This document shows positions 1 to 5,581 of a DNA stretch of 5,608 nt, piece by piece. The stretch covers positions 1 to 5,608 of the forward strand of contig NZ_JZWV01000927.1 of assembly GCF_000966975.1 (NCBI RefSeq). The letters are read 5' to 3'. The notes under the pieces were generated by a model, which made no database searches, had not been told where the DNA came from, and was given only the letters and a program-made list of their open reading frames with translations. The position numbers were made by a program, and so were the translations under genes. The stretch comes from Streptomyces katrae (GTDB lineage Bacteria > Actinomycetota > Actinomycetes > Streptomycetales > Streptomycetaceae). How positions within the stretch are numbered: position 1 is the stretch's first letter; each line of letters opens with the position of its first letter.

Positions 1-294
1 GCCGTGGAGTCCGGCGACGCCCGCGCCGAGGAGGTCTGGCTGGCCGCGATCGGCGCGCTCGCCGACGGGCTGGTCACCGCGATCACGCTGCTGGACCCGA
101 GCACGCTGATCATCGGCGGCGGGCTCGCCGAGGCGGGGGAGACCCTGTTCACACCACTGCGGACGGCCGTCGGAGAACGCGTGACGTTCCAGCGGCTGCC
201 CGAGATCGTTCCGGCCGCCCTCGGGGACACCGCCGGATGCCTGGGCGCAGGGCTGCTCGCCTGGGACCTACTCGCCACGGAGGTACCTGCCTGA
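1..294 (+). CDS. nagK: ROK-family sugar kinase, C-terminal part (probable N-acetylglucosamine kinase)
   Basis: This is the last 97 codons of a gene that starts before the window. The frame is open from base 1 to the TGA at 292-294. The translation holds the typical C-terminal ROK segment: a helix, then LDPSTLIIGGGLAEAGETLF with the glycine-rich turn, then PEIVPAALGDTAGCLGAGLLAW, the usual ending of actinobacterial ROK glucokinases and GlcNAc kinases. ROK kinases phosphorylate a hexose or N-acetylhexosamine at O6 using ATP in the cytoplasm. The zinc-binding cysteine cluster and catalytic Asp lie upstream and cannot be checked. The substrate call (GlcNAc) rests on the neighbour: the stop codon overlaps the nagA start by one base (TGATG), which implies an operon with translational coupling. 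A ROK glucokinase-like or regulator protein is the alternative. Family call is secure; the specific gene name is inferred. Confidence 0.85.
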   Translation, partial: AVESGDARAEEVWLAAIGALADGLVTAITLLDPSTLIIGGGLAEAGETLFTPLRTAVGERVTFQRLPEIVPAALGDTAGCLGAGLLAWDLLATEVPA

Positions 295-1445
295 TGTCCG
301 GACGCGCACACAGCACCGTTCTCTCCGGCGCCAGGGTGGTGCTGCCCACCGGGATCGTCACGGGCGGCCGCGTCATCGTCGAGGGCGCCCGGATCGCGGG
401 CAGCGCCCACGAGGACTCCGGCCTCGTCGACCTGTCGGGGCACTGGATCGTCCCCGGCTTCGTGGACATGCACAACCACGGCGGCGGCGGCGCCTCCTTC
501 ACCTCCGGCACCGCCGAGGAGATCCTCACCGGCGTACGGACCCACCGCGAGCACGGCACCACCACCCTCGTCGCCTCCACCGTCACCGGCGACCTCGACG
601 AGCTGGCCCGCCGGGCGGCGCTGCTCGCCGAGCTGACCCAGCAGGGCGAGATCGCCGGCGTGCACTTCGAGGGGCCCTTCATCAACCCCTGCCGCAAGGG
701 CGCGCACAAGGAGGACCTGCTGCGCGACCCCGACCCGGCGGAGGTCCGCAAGCTGATCGACGCCGCGCACGGCGCCGCCCGCATGGTCACCCTCGCCACC
801 GAGCTGCCGGGCGGGCTGGACTCCGTACGCCTGCTCGCCGAGCACGGCGTCATCGCGGCGATCGGCCACACGGACTCCACGTACGACCAGACGGTGCAGG
901 CCATCGAGGCCGGCGCGACCGTCGCCACCCACCTCTACAACGCGATGCCCGGCCTGGAGCACCGCGCCCCCGGCCCGATCGCGGCGCTGCTGGAGGACGA
1001 GCGGGTCACCGTCGAGCTGATCAACGACGGCACCCACCTGCACCCGGCGATGCTGGAGCTGGCCTTCCACCACGCGGGCGCCCACCGCGTCGCGCTGATC
1101 ACGGACGCGATGGACGCGGCCGGCTTCGGGGACGGCACCTACCACCTGGGCCCGCTGGAGGTGGAGGTCAAGGACGGGGTCGCCCGGCTGGTGGAGGGCG
1201 GCTCGATCGCCGGTTCCACCCTCACCCTGGACACCGCCTTCAAGCGGTCGGTGACCGTCGACCGGCTGCCCGTGGAGTCGGTGGTGCAGGCCATCTCCGC
1301 CAACCCGGCCAAGCTGCTGGGCCTCTACGACCAGGTGGGCTCCCTGGAGCCCGGCAAGTACGCCGACCTGGTGGTCCTGGATGCGGAGTTCGACGTCAAG
1401 GGCGTCATGCGCCGGGGCGAATGGATCGTCAGCCCGCTGGGCTGA
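294..1445 (+). CDS. nagA: N-acetylglucosamine-6-phosphate deacetylase NagA
   Basis: Encodes 383 aa, normal for the family, of the amidohydrolase superfamily. It hydrolyses GlcNAc-6-phosphate to glucosamine-6-phosphate and acetate in the cytoplasm. Visible motifs: PGFVDMHNHGGGG (residues 54-66) with the HxH metal pair H60/H62; HFEGPF with E126; GHTDSTYD with H192; THLYNAM with H213; DGTHLH (245-250); the catalytic Asp D271 in LITDAMD; GSIAGSTLTLD (303-313); and NPAKLLGL (337-344). The HxH pair is as in Bacillus subtilis NagA (two metals), unlike the Q/N pair of E. coli. The only cysteine, C133 in NPCRKGAH, sits in the active-site loop region. I chose ATG 294 because GGAGG at 279-283 is spaced 10 nt from it and the protein then begins in normal register; an in-frame ATG at 237 lies inside the kinase gene. 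In Streptomyces, nagKA is known to be controlled by DasR, but the promoter would lie upstream of this window. GalNAc-6-P deacetylase activity cannot be excluded. Confidence 0.95.
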   Translation: MSGRAHSTVLSGARVVLPTGIVTGGRVIVEGARIAGSAHEDSGLVDLSGHWIVPGFVDMHNHGGGGASFTSGTAEEILTGVRTHREHGTTTLVASTVTGDLDELARRAALLAELTQQGEIAGVHFEGPFINPCRKGAHKEDLLRDPDPAEVRKLIDAAHGAARMVTLATELPGGLDSVRLLAEHGVIAAIGHTDSTYDQTVQAIEAGATVATHLYNAMPGLEHRAPGPIAALLEDERVTVELINDGTHLHPAMLELAFHHAGAHRVALITDAMDAAGFGDGTYHLGPLEVEVKDGVARLVEGGSIAGSTLTLDTAFKRSVTVDRLPVESVVQAISANPAKLLGLYDQVGSLEPGKYADLVVLDAEFDVKGVMRRGEWIVSPLG

Positions 1446-1514
1446 ACCGGCCCTTCGGCGGGGGAGAAACGGGGCGGCCCGCCCGGAGGACTGGGCTGGC
1501 CGCCCTCCATTTGG

Positions 1515-1520
1515 CATGAT
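1515..1520 (+). promoter_or_regulatory. possible -10 element for the PfkB-family kinase gene
   Basis: In the 104-nt gap between nagA and the next gene, CATGAT matches four of six bases of TATAAT and sits in a small relatively A+T-rich patch (1508-1520). It would place a start about 23-30 nt before the ATG at 1550. The -35 position (1492-1497, TGGGCT) is poor. A weak GGGA at 1540-1543 is the only ribosome-binding candidate. The gap shows no convincing terminator after nagA, so read-through from nagKA is equally possible. Confidence 0.25.
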
Positions 1521-1549
1521 CCCGGCACACACCAAGACCGGGACTGGCC

Positions 1550-2482
1550 ATGATCCTCACCGTGACGCTCAACACCGCGCTCGACGTCACCCACCGGGTG
1601 CCGCGACTGCGGCCGCACACCTCCCACCGGGTGACCGCCGTCACCGAACGCGCCGGCGGCAAGGGCCTGAACGTGGCCCGGGTGCTCGCCGCGCTCGGCC
1701 ACGAGGTGACGGCGACGGGCTTCGCGGGCGGCCCGGCGGGCGCGGTCGTCCGGGACCTCCTCGCCGGATCCCCCGGGGTGGTCGACGCCCTGGTCCCCTG
1801 CGCGGGCACCACCCGCCGCACGGTGGCGGTCGTCGACGAAAGCACGGGCGACACCACCCAGTTCAACGAGCCGGGCCCGCAGATCTCGGCCACCGAGTGG
1901 GCGGCCTTCCTCACCCGCTACACCGAACTCGCCGCCCGGGCCCGCGCGGTGGCCCTGTGCGGGAGCCTGCCGCCGGGCGTACCCGTCGGCGCGTACGCGG
2001 TCCTCGTACGGGCGGCCCGCGCGGCCGGCGCCCCCGTGCTCCTCGACACCAGCGGCGAGGCCCTGCGCCGCGGGGTGGCGGCGCGGCCGGAGATCATCAA
2101 GCCGAACGTGGCGGAACTCGCCGAACTGACGGGCTCGCGCGACCCGCTCCCCGCCACCCGCGACGCCCGCCGCCGCGGCGCCCACGCGGTGGTCGCCTCC
2201 CTGGGCCCCGAGGGACTCCTGGCCGCCACCCCCGACGGCACCTGGCAGGCCACCCCGCCCCGCACCCTGCGCGGCAACCCGACGGGCGCGGGCGACTCGG
2301 CGGTGGCGGGCATCCTGTCGGCCCTGACGGAGGACCTCCCCTGGCCGGACCGCCTCACCCGCGCGGTGGCCCTCTCCACGGCCACCGTCCACGCCCCGAC
2401 GGCGGGAGAGTTCGACCCCCGCACCTACGCGGAGGTACGGGGGTCGGTGAAGGTCACGGCCGTCCCGGCGGGCGGGCGGTGA
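1550..2482 (+). CDS. PfkB-family hexose kinase (1-phosphofructokinase / tagatose-6-phosphate kinase type)
   Basis: Encodes 310 aa, full length for the FruK/LacC branch of the ribokinase (PfkB) superfamily, which phosphorylates sugar phosphates with ATP in the cytoplasm. Evidence: the N-terminal strand TVTLNTALDVTH typical of this branch; PfkB signature 1 around AGGKGLNVARVLAALG (35-50); GSLPPGVP (138-145); the IIKPNVAELAELTG motif (182-195); and signature 2 NPTGAGDSAVAGIL (243-256) with anion-hole glycines and catalytic base D249. The ATG at 1550 starts exactly at the conserved first beta strand; the ribosome binding site is weak (GGGA, 1540-1543). It follows nagA by 104 nt on the same strand and converges with the next gene, 9 nt between stops. 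Substrate may be fructose-1-phosphate, fructose-6-phosphate or tagatose-6-phosphate; no PTS fructose genes are present here to support fruK, so I give no symbol. It corresponds in position to what I recall as SCO4283. Confidence 0.9.
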   Translation: MILTVTLNTALDVTHRVPRLRPHTSHRVTAVTERAGGKGLNVARVLAALGHEVTATGFAGGPAGAVVRDLLAGSPGVVDALVPCAGTTRRTVAVVDESTGDTTQFNEPGPQISATEWAAFLTRYTELAARARAVALCGSLPPGVPVGAYAVLVRAARAAGAPVLLDTSGEALRRGVAARPEIIKPNVAELAELTGSRDPLPATRDARRRGAHAVVASLGPEGLLAATPDGTWQATPPRTLRGNPTGAGDSAVAGILSALTEDLPWPDRLTRAVALSTATVHAPTAGEFDPRTYAEVRGSVKVTAVPAGGR

Positions 2483-2491
2483 GGGGGCGGG

Positions 2492-3470
2492 TCAGCCGCG
2501 CTCCAGCCAGAGCTGGTCGATGTTGATCTCGCACTGGTTGCCCGTCTCGCACGAGATCTTGACGGTGTTGGAGCCCTTCTTCAGCTGCACCAGCGAGTAG
2601 GTGTTCGTCCAGCCCCACTCACCCGGCTTGGCCAGGGCGAAGTTCTTCATGTTTATCGGGCGGCTCTGGGCCTCGCCGTTGACGGTCAGCGTGGTGCTGG
2701 CGTCCTTGCCCGGCACCGCGTACGTCATCTTCAGCTTGTACTGGCCGTCCTTGGGGACGTCCAGGGTCCAGGTGACCGCCGCGCCCGTCTGGTTGAAGTT
2801 GCCGACGTACTGGCCGCCGGCGCTCTTCGCCCCCGGCACGGTCGTCTGCAGCGCCGCACCGCCCGTCAGGGCCATGCCCGCGCCCGAGGCGTCCGCCTTC
2901 GGCAGCGGGCTCTGCGAGGGCTCCGGCGAGGCGCTCGGCTCCGGGGAGCCGTCGGGCTGGGACGGGGCCACGGACTGGGACGGGCCCGTCGCCTGGTTCT
3001 TCTTCTTGTCGTCGTCCTTGTTGCCGAAGGCCAGGGCCGCGCCGATGCCGATCGCGACCGCCGCCACCACGGCCACCGCCGCGATGAGCACGCCCTTGCG
3101 GGGCCGGGGCCATCTGACGGGTCGGCGGGGCCGGCTGCTGCGGGACCCCGTAGCCGTTGGCCTGGAGGGCCTCGGGGGCCTGGTACTGGGCCTGGTAGGC
3201 CTGCGGGGGCTGCTGCTGGGGGACGGCGCCGCGCTGGCCGCCGTACGTCCGCTCGCCGACCGTGCGCACCTGGTTGTACGAGGTGCGGGGGACCCCGGGC
3301 TGCGCGCCGGGCTGCCCTCCGACCGCGGGACCGGGGTAGCCGTATCCGCCGCCCTGACCGGGCGGGGTGGCTCCGGCGGCCTGGCCGTCCGCGTAGAGGT
3401 AGCCGAACGGGTCGTCGTCCTCGGGCTGGTTCGCCCCACCGTGCGGGCCGTTGTTCGCGGGCGTCGTCAT
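2492..3470 (-). CDS. membrane-anchored protein with CBM35/CBM6-like carbohydrate-binding domain, apparent frameshift
   Basis: Two overlapping frames together give one coherent protein of about 325 aa. Residues 1-124 (start ATG 3470, strong AAAGGAGT at 3479-3486, 8-nt spacing) form a hydrophilic Pro/Gln/Gly-rich cytoplasmic segment with DDDPFGYLYADG near the start. After a frame change near 3100-3113 comes a basic RKG stop, one membrane helix (about 127-148, Val/Ala-rich), a charged DDDKKK cap, a Ser/Pro/Glu linker (160-195), and an external beta-sandwich (about 203-325). That domain has GGQYVGNF, VTWTLDVPKDGQYKL, TLTVNGEA, a WGWTNTY stretch, LKKGSNTVKIS, two cysteines (C307, C313) that could pair, and the end INIDQLWLE, all like CBM35/CBM6 modules. 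The span of 979 nt is one more than a multiple of three, so one extra base, or two missing, would explain it. As written no single frame makes the full protein: the N-terminal frame runs to a stop at 2619 without a membrane helix. Role inferred: cell-surface glycan binding. Its position matches what I recall as SCO4282. Confidence 0.8.
3098..3113 (-). other. frame-change point in the carbohydrate-binding protein gene
   Basis: On the coding strand the run ATGGCCCCGGCCCCGCAAGG must be read in one frame before it (…PPTRQMAPAP) and in the +1 frame after it (…RKGVLIAAV). The plus strand shows GGGG at 3100-3103 and again at 3106-3109, so a miscounted or slipped homopolymer base is the simplest cause. 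Removing one base from the 3100-3103 run gives …QMAPARKGVLI and restores one reading frame. Confidence 0.75.
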
Positions 3471-3497
3471 CGCAGGTCACTCCTTTCGACCCACGGG

Positions 3498-3503
3498 AGC
3501 CTA
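3498..3503 (-). promoter_or_regulatory. possible -10 element for the carbohydrate-binding protein gene
   Basis: In the 68-nt gap after cdgB the minus strand reads TAGGCT, a good fit to the actinobacterial TANNNT -10. It lies about 12 nt upstream of the AAAGGAGT ribosome binding site, which would give a short leader of roughly 20 nt. No TTGAC-like -35 is visible at 17-18 nt. Co-transcription with cdgB is also possible, since no convincing terminator lies between them. Confidence 0.35.
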
Positions 3504-3538
3504 CCCCGAACACGTGCGCCCACGGGTGGCCGTTCCGA

Positions 3539-5269
3539 TCACCCGGCCCGGCGGTGGGCCTTGGAGCGGGACCTCTTCTCGATGTACATCCGCTGGTCGG
3601 CGGAGCGCAGCACCTCGTCCGCCGACATCCCGCAGCTGGCCCAGCCGATGCCGAAACTCGCCCCGACGCGCACGGCCCGCCCGTCCACCCGGATCGGCGG
3701 AATGATCGCGTTGCGCAGCCGGACGGCGAGATCGGCGGCGTCGGCCGCGCCGAGGCCGTCGGCGAGGACGACGAACTCGTCACCGCCGAGCCGGGCGACC
3801 GTGTCGCCGTCCCGGACGCCCGTGGTCAGCCGGCGGGCCACCTCGATCAGGACGGCGTCGCCCGTGTGGTGCCCGAACCGGTCATTGATCGACTTGAAGC
3901 CGTCGAGGTCGCAGAAGAGCACCGCGAGCCCCTTGGTGCCGTCGTCGATGTCCGAGGCGGGCGCCACGGTGTGCACGTGGTGGTCGTACGGGCCCTCGGG
4001 CTGCCCGGGGAAGCCGCCGGAGAAGTCCCCGGGGAATTCGAACCCCTCACCGCCGCCGGATCCGCCGGCCGCGCCCGGGGCGGCGAAGCCGTCGTAGCCG
4101 TGCTCCCCGGCCCCGGCGCCGGTGCCGGTGCCCTCCGCGCGGCCTTCGAAGGCCGCGTCGAGCGCCTCCACCGCGCCGGCCCGCACCGACTGGGGCCGCC
4201 GGCACAGCCGGGCGCCGAGGCGGGCGCGCAGTTCGGCGCTGTTGGGCAGGCCGGTGAGGGAGTCGTGGCTGGCCCGGTGCGCGAGCTGCAGCTCGTGCCG
4301 TTTGCGCTCCTCGATGTCCTCGACGTGCGTCAGGAGGAACCTCGGCCCGTCGGCGGCGTCGGCGACCACCGAGTTGCGCAGCGAGACCCATACGTACGTG
4401 CCGTCACGCCGCCCCAGCCGCAGCTCGGCCCGGCCGCCCTCGGCGGAGGTGCGCAGCAGGGTGCCGATGTCCTCGGGGTGGACGAGGTCGGAGAAGGAGT
4501 AGCGGCGCAGGACGGAGGCGGGGCGTCCGAGGAGCCGGCAGAGGGCGTCGTTGGTGCGCAGCAGCCGGCCGTGCTGGTCGCCGCCCATCTCGGCGATGGC
4601 CATGCCGCTCGGCGCGTACTCGAAGGCCTGCCGGAACGACTCTTCGCTGGCCCGCAGCGCCTGCTGCTCGCGCTCCAGCCGCACCAGGGCCCGCTGCATG
4701 TTCGCGCGCAGGCGTGCGTTGCTGATCGCAATGGCGGCCTGGAAGGCGTACATCTGGAGCGCCTCGCGGCCCCAGGCGCCCGGGCGGCGGCCGTTGCGCG
4801 GCCTGTCCACCGAGATGACACCCAGGAGTTCCCCGCCGGTCGCATACATCGGGGCGTAGAGCCGGTCCTCGGGGTGCCACTCGTCCTGGAAGCGCGGATC
4901 GGGCCCTTCCGTATGCCACTGGGGCACGTCGTCCTCCAGCAGGACCCAGCCCTCGGTGTGCGGGATGAAGCGCAGACCGTCCCAGCCCTCGCCCATGGTC
5001 AGGCGGCGCTCCCAGGCGGCGCGGGAGCCGACGCGGCCGGTGATGAGGGCTTCGGCGGCGGGGTCGCCGGCGAAGGCGGCGACGACGAGATCGCCGTCAG
5101 GGCGTACGAGGTTGACGCAGGCGAGCTCGTAGCCGAGGCCGCGCACGATGCCGTCCACGACGGTCTGCAGAGTGTCCGCCAGGCTCCGGGCCGTGTTGAG
5201 TTCGGCCACCACCTGGTGCAGCTGCCGCAGGGTCGCAAGACGGACGTACGGCTCCGACTCGGTCTCCAT
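3539..5269 (-). CDS. cdgB: diguanylate cyclase CdgB (GAF-PAS-PAC-GGDEF)
   Basis: Encodes 576 aa, cytoplasmic (no signal peptide or membrane segment). Domains: GAF (about 15-190, including DRLYAPMYATGGELLGVISVDRP), a short helical linker rich in Arg/Glu/Gln (190-212), PAS with PAC (about 208-325, ending THVEDIEERKRHE), then GGDEF (about 333-565). The catalytic site looks intact: DSLTGLPN (336-343), CDLDGFKSINDRFGH with metal ligand D454 and guanine-binding N462/D463, and GGDEF at 495-499. The inhibitory I-site RxxD is present as R486-D489, five residues before the GGDEF. It should therefore make c-di-GMP from two GTP with product inhibition. An insertion of about 75-85 residues (357-445, Gly-rich) splits the GGDEF domain. 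Start ATG 5269 is supported by GGGGAG (5278-5283) 8 nt upstream; in-frame upstream starts at 5314 (ATG) and 5350 (GTG) lack ribosome binding sites. In S. coelicolor, CdgB (SCO4281) has this architecture, is a BldD target and affects development. A BldD-like box lies about 100 nt upstream here. Confidence 0.93.
   Translation of the reverse strand: METESEPYVRLATLRQLHQVVAELNTARSLADTLQTVVDGIVRGLGYELACVNLVRPDGDLVVAAFAGDPAAEALITGRVGSRAAWERRLTMGEGWDGLRFIPHTEGWVLLEDDVPQWHTEGPDPRFQDEWHPEDRLYAPMYATGGELLGVISVDRPRNGRRPGAWGREALQMYAFQAAIAISNARLRANMQRALVRLEREQQALRASEESFRQAFEYAPSGMAIAEMGGDQHGRLLRTNDALCRLLGRPASVLRRYSFSDLVHPEDIGTLLRTSAEGGRAELRLGRRDGTYVWVSLRNSVVADAADGPRFLLTHVEDIEERKRHELQLAHRASHDSLTGLPNSAELRARLGARLCRRPQSVRAGAVEALDAAFEGRAEGTGTGAGAGEHGYDGFAAPGAAGGSGGGEGFEFPGDFSGGFPGQPEGPYDHHVHTVAPASDIDDGTKGLAVLFCDLDGFKSINDRFGHHTGDAVLIEVARRLTTGVRDGDTVARLGGDEFVVLADGLGAADAADLAVRLRNAIIPPIRVDGRAVRVGASFGIGWASCGMSADEVLRSADQRMYIEKRSRSKAHRRAG
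3935..4201 (-). other. cdgB: glycine-rich insertion inside the CdgB GGDEF domain
   Basis: These codons cover residues 357-445, between the first helix of the GGDEF fold (ends near LGARLCRR) and its next strand (GLAVLFCDLDGF). GGDEF domains usually have only 10-20 residues here. The segment is low in complexity, with runs such as GTGTGAGAGEHG and PGAAGGSGGGEGF, then aromatic and His residues (YDHHVH, 428-433). The DNA around 4108-4133 contains imperfect GCCGGT/GCCGGC repeats that could vary by slippage. Confidence 0.7.
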
Positions 5270-5346
5270 TGTTCGCTCTCCCCGAGACCTCGACAGCAAC
5301 TCCAGGTTTGTCATCGGCGTTTCGTTGCGGTGTCCCGTCCACTGAA

Positions 5347-5355
5347 TCACAGTGA
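5347..5355. promoter_or_regulatory. TCACAGTGA palindrome near the expected cdgB transcription start
   Basis: A perfect 9-bp palindrome (TCAC-A-GTGA) about 80 nt before the cdgB ATG, where RNA polymerase would meet the DNA if the TTGACC at 5376-5381 is the -35. The overlapping stretch 5343-5355 matches seven of nine defined positions of the BldD consensus, so it may be a second, weaker BldD contact. Confidence 0.35.
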
Positions 5356-5366
5356 GCTGTGCGGCA

Positions 5367-5381
5367 GGTACACAGGGTCAA
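5367..5381 (-). promoter_or_regulatory. BldD box upstream of cdgB
   Basis: On the minus strand the 15-mer TTGACCCTGTGTACC fits the BldD consensus nTnACnC(A/T)GnGTnAn at eight of nine defined positions; only the final A is C. It is centred about 105 nt before the cdgB ATG and covers a -35-like TTGACC, so bound BldD would block RNA polymerase. BldD binds DNA as a dimer held by c-di-GMP, and cdgB is a known BldD target in S. coelicolor. The consensus is quoted from memory. Confidence 0.75.
5376..5381 (-). promoter_or_regulatory. candidate -35 element of cdgB (TTGACC)
   Basis: TTGACC matches the Streptomyces housekeeping -35 (TTGACN). No good -10 lies at 17-19 nt (minus strand AGCTCA, GCTCAC, CTCACT), so either an activator compensates or another sigma factor is used. 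The leader would then be roughly 75 nt. Confidence 0.4.
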
Positions 5382-5395
5382 CAAATCTTGCCCTC

Positions 5396-5411
5396 TGTGA
5401 CTCAAGTCACA
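5396..5411. promoter_or_regulatory. Crp-like operator TGTGA-N6-TCACA
   Basis: TGTGACTCAAGTCACA has perfect 7-bp arms around CA. It equals the E. coli Crp consensus TGTGA-N6-TCACA and also fits the Streptomyces Crp motif GTG-N6-GNCAC as I remember it. It lies just upstream of the cdgB -35, at a distance suited to an activator, and about 160 nt before the divergent gene. The regulator is inferred; other Crp/Fnr-family proteins could use it. Confidence 0.55.
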
Positions 5412-5492
5412 TGAGATGAATAGTGCTGCGGCGCTGGTGTGTTGAGGACGGGGGACCCTCCTCCGCCTTCCCACGCGCAAACGATACGCCCG

Positions 5493-5504
5493 GGGCCTAG
5501 GCCC
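5493..5504. promoter_or_regulatory. perfect palindrome GGGCCTAGGCCC
   Basis: A 12-bp perfect inverted repeat with a central CCTAGG, about 70 nt before the probable divergent gene start. It may be an operator for that gene; no regulator is known to me for it, and G+C-rich DNA yields such palindromes by chance fairly easily. Confidence 0.3.
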
Positions 5505-5560
5505 TGCGGCCGGGACGCGGCTCGGACCAGCGCCCGATGTGCGCCGCGCGGCGGCCGGAC

Positions 5561-5566
5561 TAGCGT
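5561..5566 (+). promoter_or_regulatory. -10 element of a probable leaderless gene
   Basis: TAGCGT fits TANNNT and ends 7 nt before GTG 5574, so transcription would start at or beside the start codon. This is the common leaderless arrangement in Streptomyces. The -35 (about 5538-5543, TGTGCG) is weak. Confidence 0.45.
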
Positions 5567-5581
5567 TCGGTACGTGCCGAA
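5566..5581. promoter_or_regulatory. imperfect palindrome TTCGGTACGTGCCGAA over the divergent start
   Basis: Fourteen of 16 positions are symmetric (TTCGG…CCGAA around ACGT). It overlaps the end of the -10, the predicted transcription start and the GTG at 5574, a position suited to an autorepressor operator. Confidence 0.35.

Larger units (their letters stand above)
5270..5573. promoter_or_regulatory. control region between cdgB and a probable divergent gene
   Basis: About 300 nt without a convincing gene. The patch 5372-5430 is distinctly richer in A+T than the rest of the window and holds a BldD-like box, a TTGACC element and a Crp-like palindrome facing cdgB. The half nearer 5573 holds a 12-bp palindrome and the promoter of the divergent gene. 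The short minus-strand open frame across 5402-5596 has no recognisable features and overlaps the divergent start, so I treat it as non-coding. Confidence 0.7.

Noticed and set aside
237..293. Extending nagA upstream to ATG 237
   Set aside because: The extension lies inside the kinase gene in another frame, and ATG 294 has GGAGG 10 nt upstream and makes a family-length protein.
1446..1500. Transcription terminator after nagA (for example GGGCGGCCCGCCC at 1472-1484)
   Set aside because: Stem is only five to six bp with a minimal loop and no T-run; expected by chance at this base composition.
1446..1549. DasR (dre) operator in the nagA-pfkB gap
   Set aside because: No stretch resembling the ACTGGTCTAGACCAGT-type palindrome was found; the known nagKA site would be upstream of this window.
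1512..1556. Near-repeat TGGCATGATCC / TGGCCATGATCC around the PfkB start
   Set aside because: Short, imperfect, and the second copy is constrained by the start codon and first Ile codon; no functional sign.
1325..2392. 355-codon open frame on the minus strand opposite the PfkB kinase
   Set aside because: Low-complexity Gly/Arg/Ala-rich translation with no motif; the PfkB signatures are on the plus strand.
3490..3526. Direct repeat CCCACGGG (3490-3497 and 3519-3526) before the carbohydrate-binding gene
   Set aside because: Only 8 bp and G+C-only apart from one base; chance recurrence in such DNA is likely, so not called an operator.
2601..4097. 498-codon open frame on the plus strand across the carbohydrate-binding gene and cdgB end
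   Set aside because: It is antisense to two recognisable genes and an intergenic gap, and contains no family motif.
3539..5269. TTA (bldA-dependent) codons in the developmental gene cdgB
   Set aside because: None seen in frame on reading the gene, so no evidence for bldA control by this route.
5270..5350. Extending cdgB to the in-frame GTG at 5350 or ATG at 5314
   Set aside because: Neither has a ribosome binding site, 5350 falls in a regulatory palindrome, and ATG 5269 has GGGGAG at ideal spacing and starts the conserved-looking METESEPYVRL.
3554..5419. Very long open frame (621 codons) on the plus strand opposite cdgB
   Set aside because: It mirrors the codon bias of cdgB, shows no domain motif, and its composition (Gly/Ala/Arg/Val/Pro rich) is that of an antisense shadow; GAF-PAS-GGDEF motifs fix the true strand.
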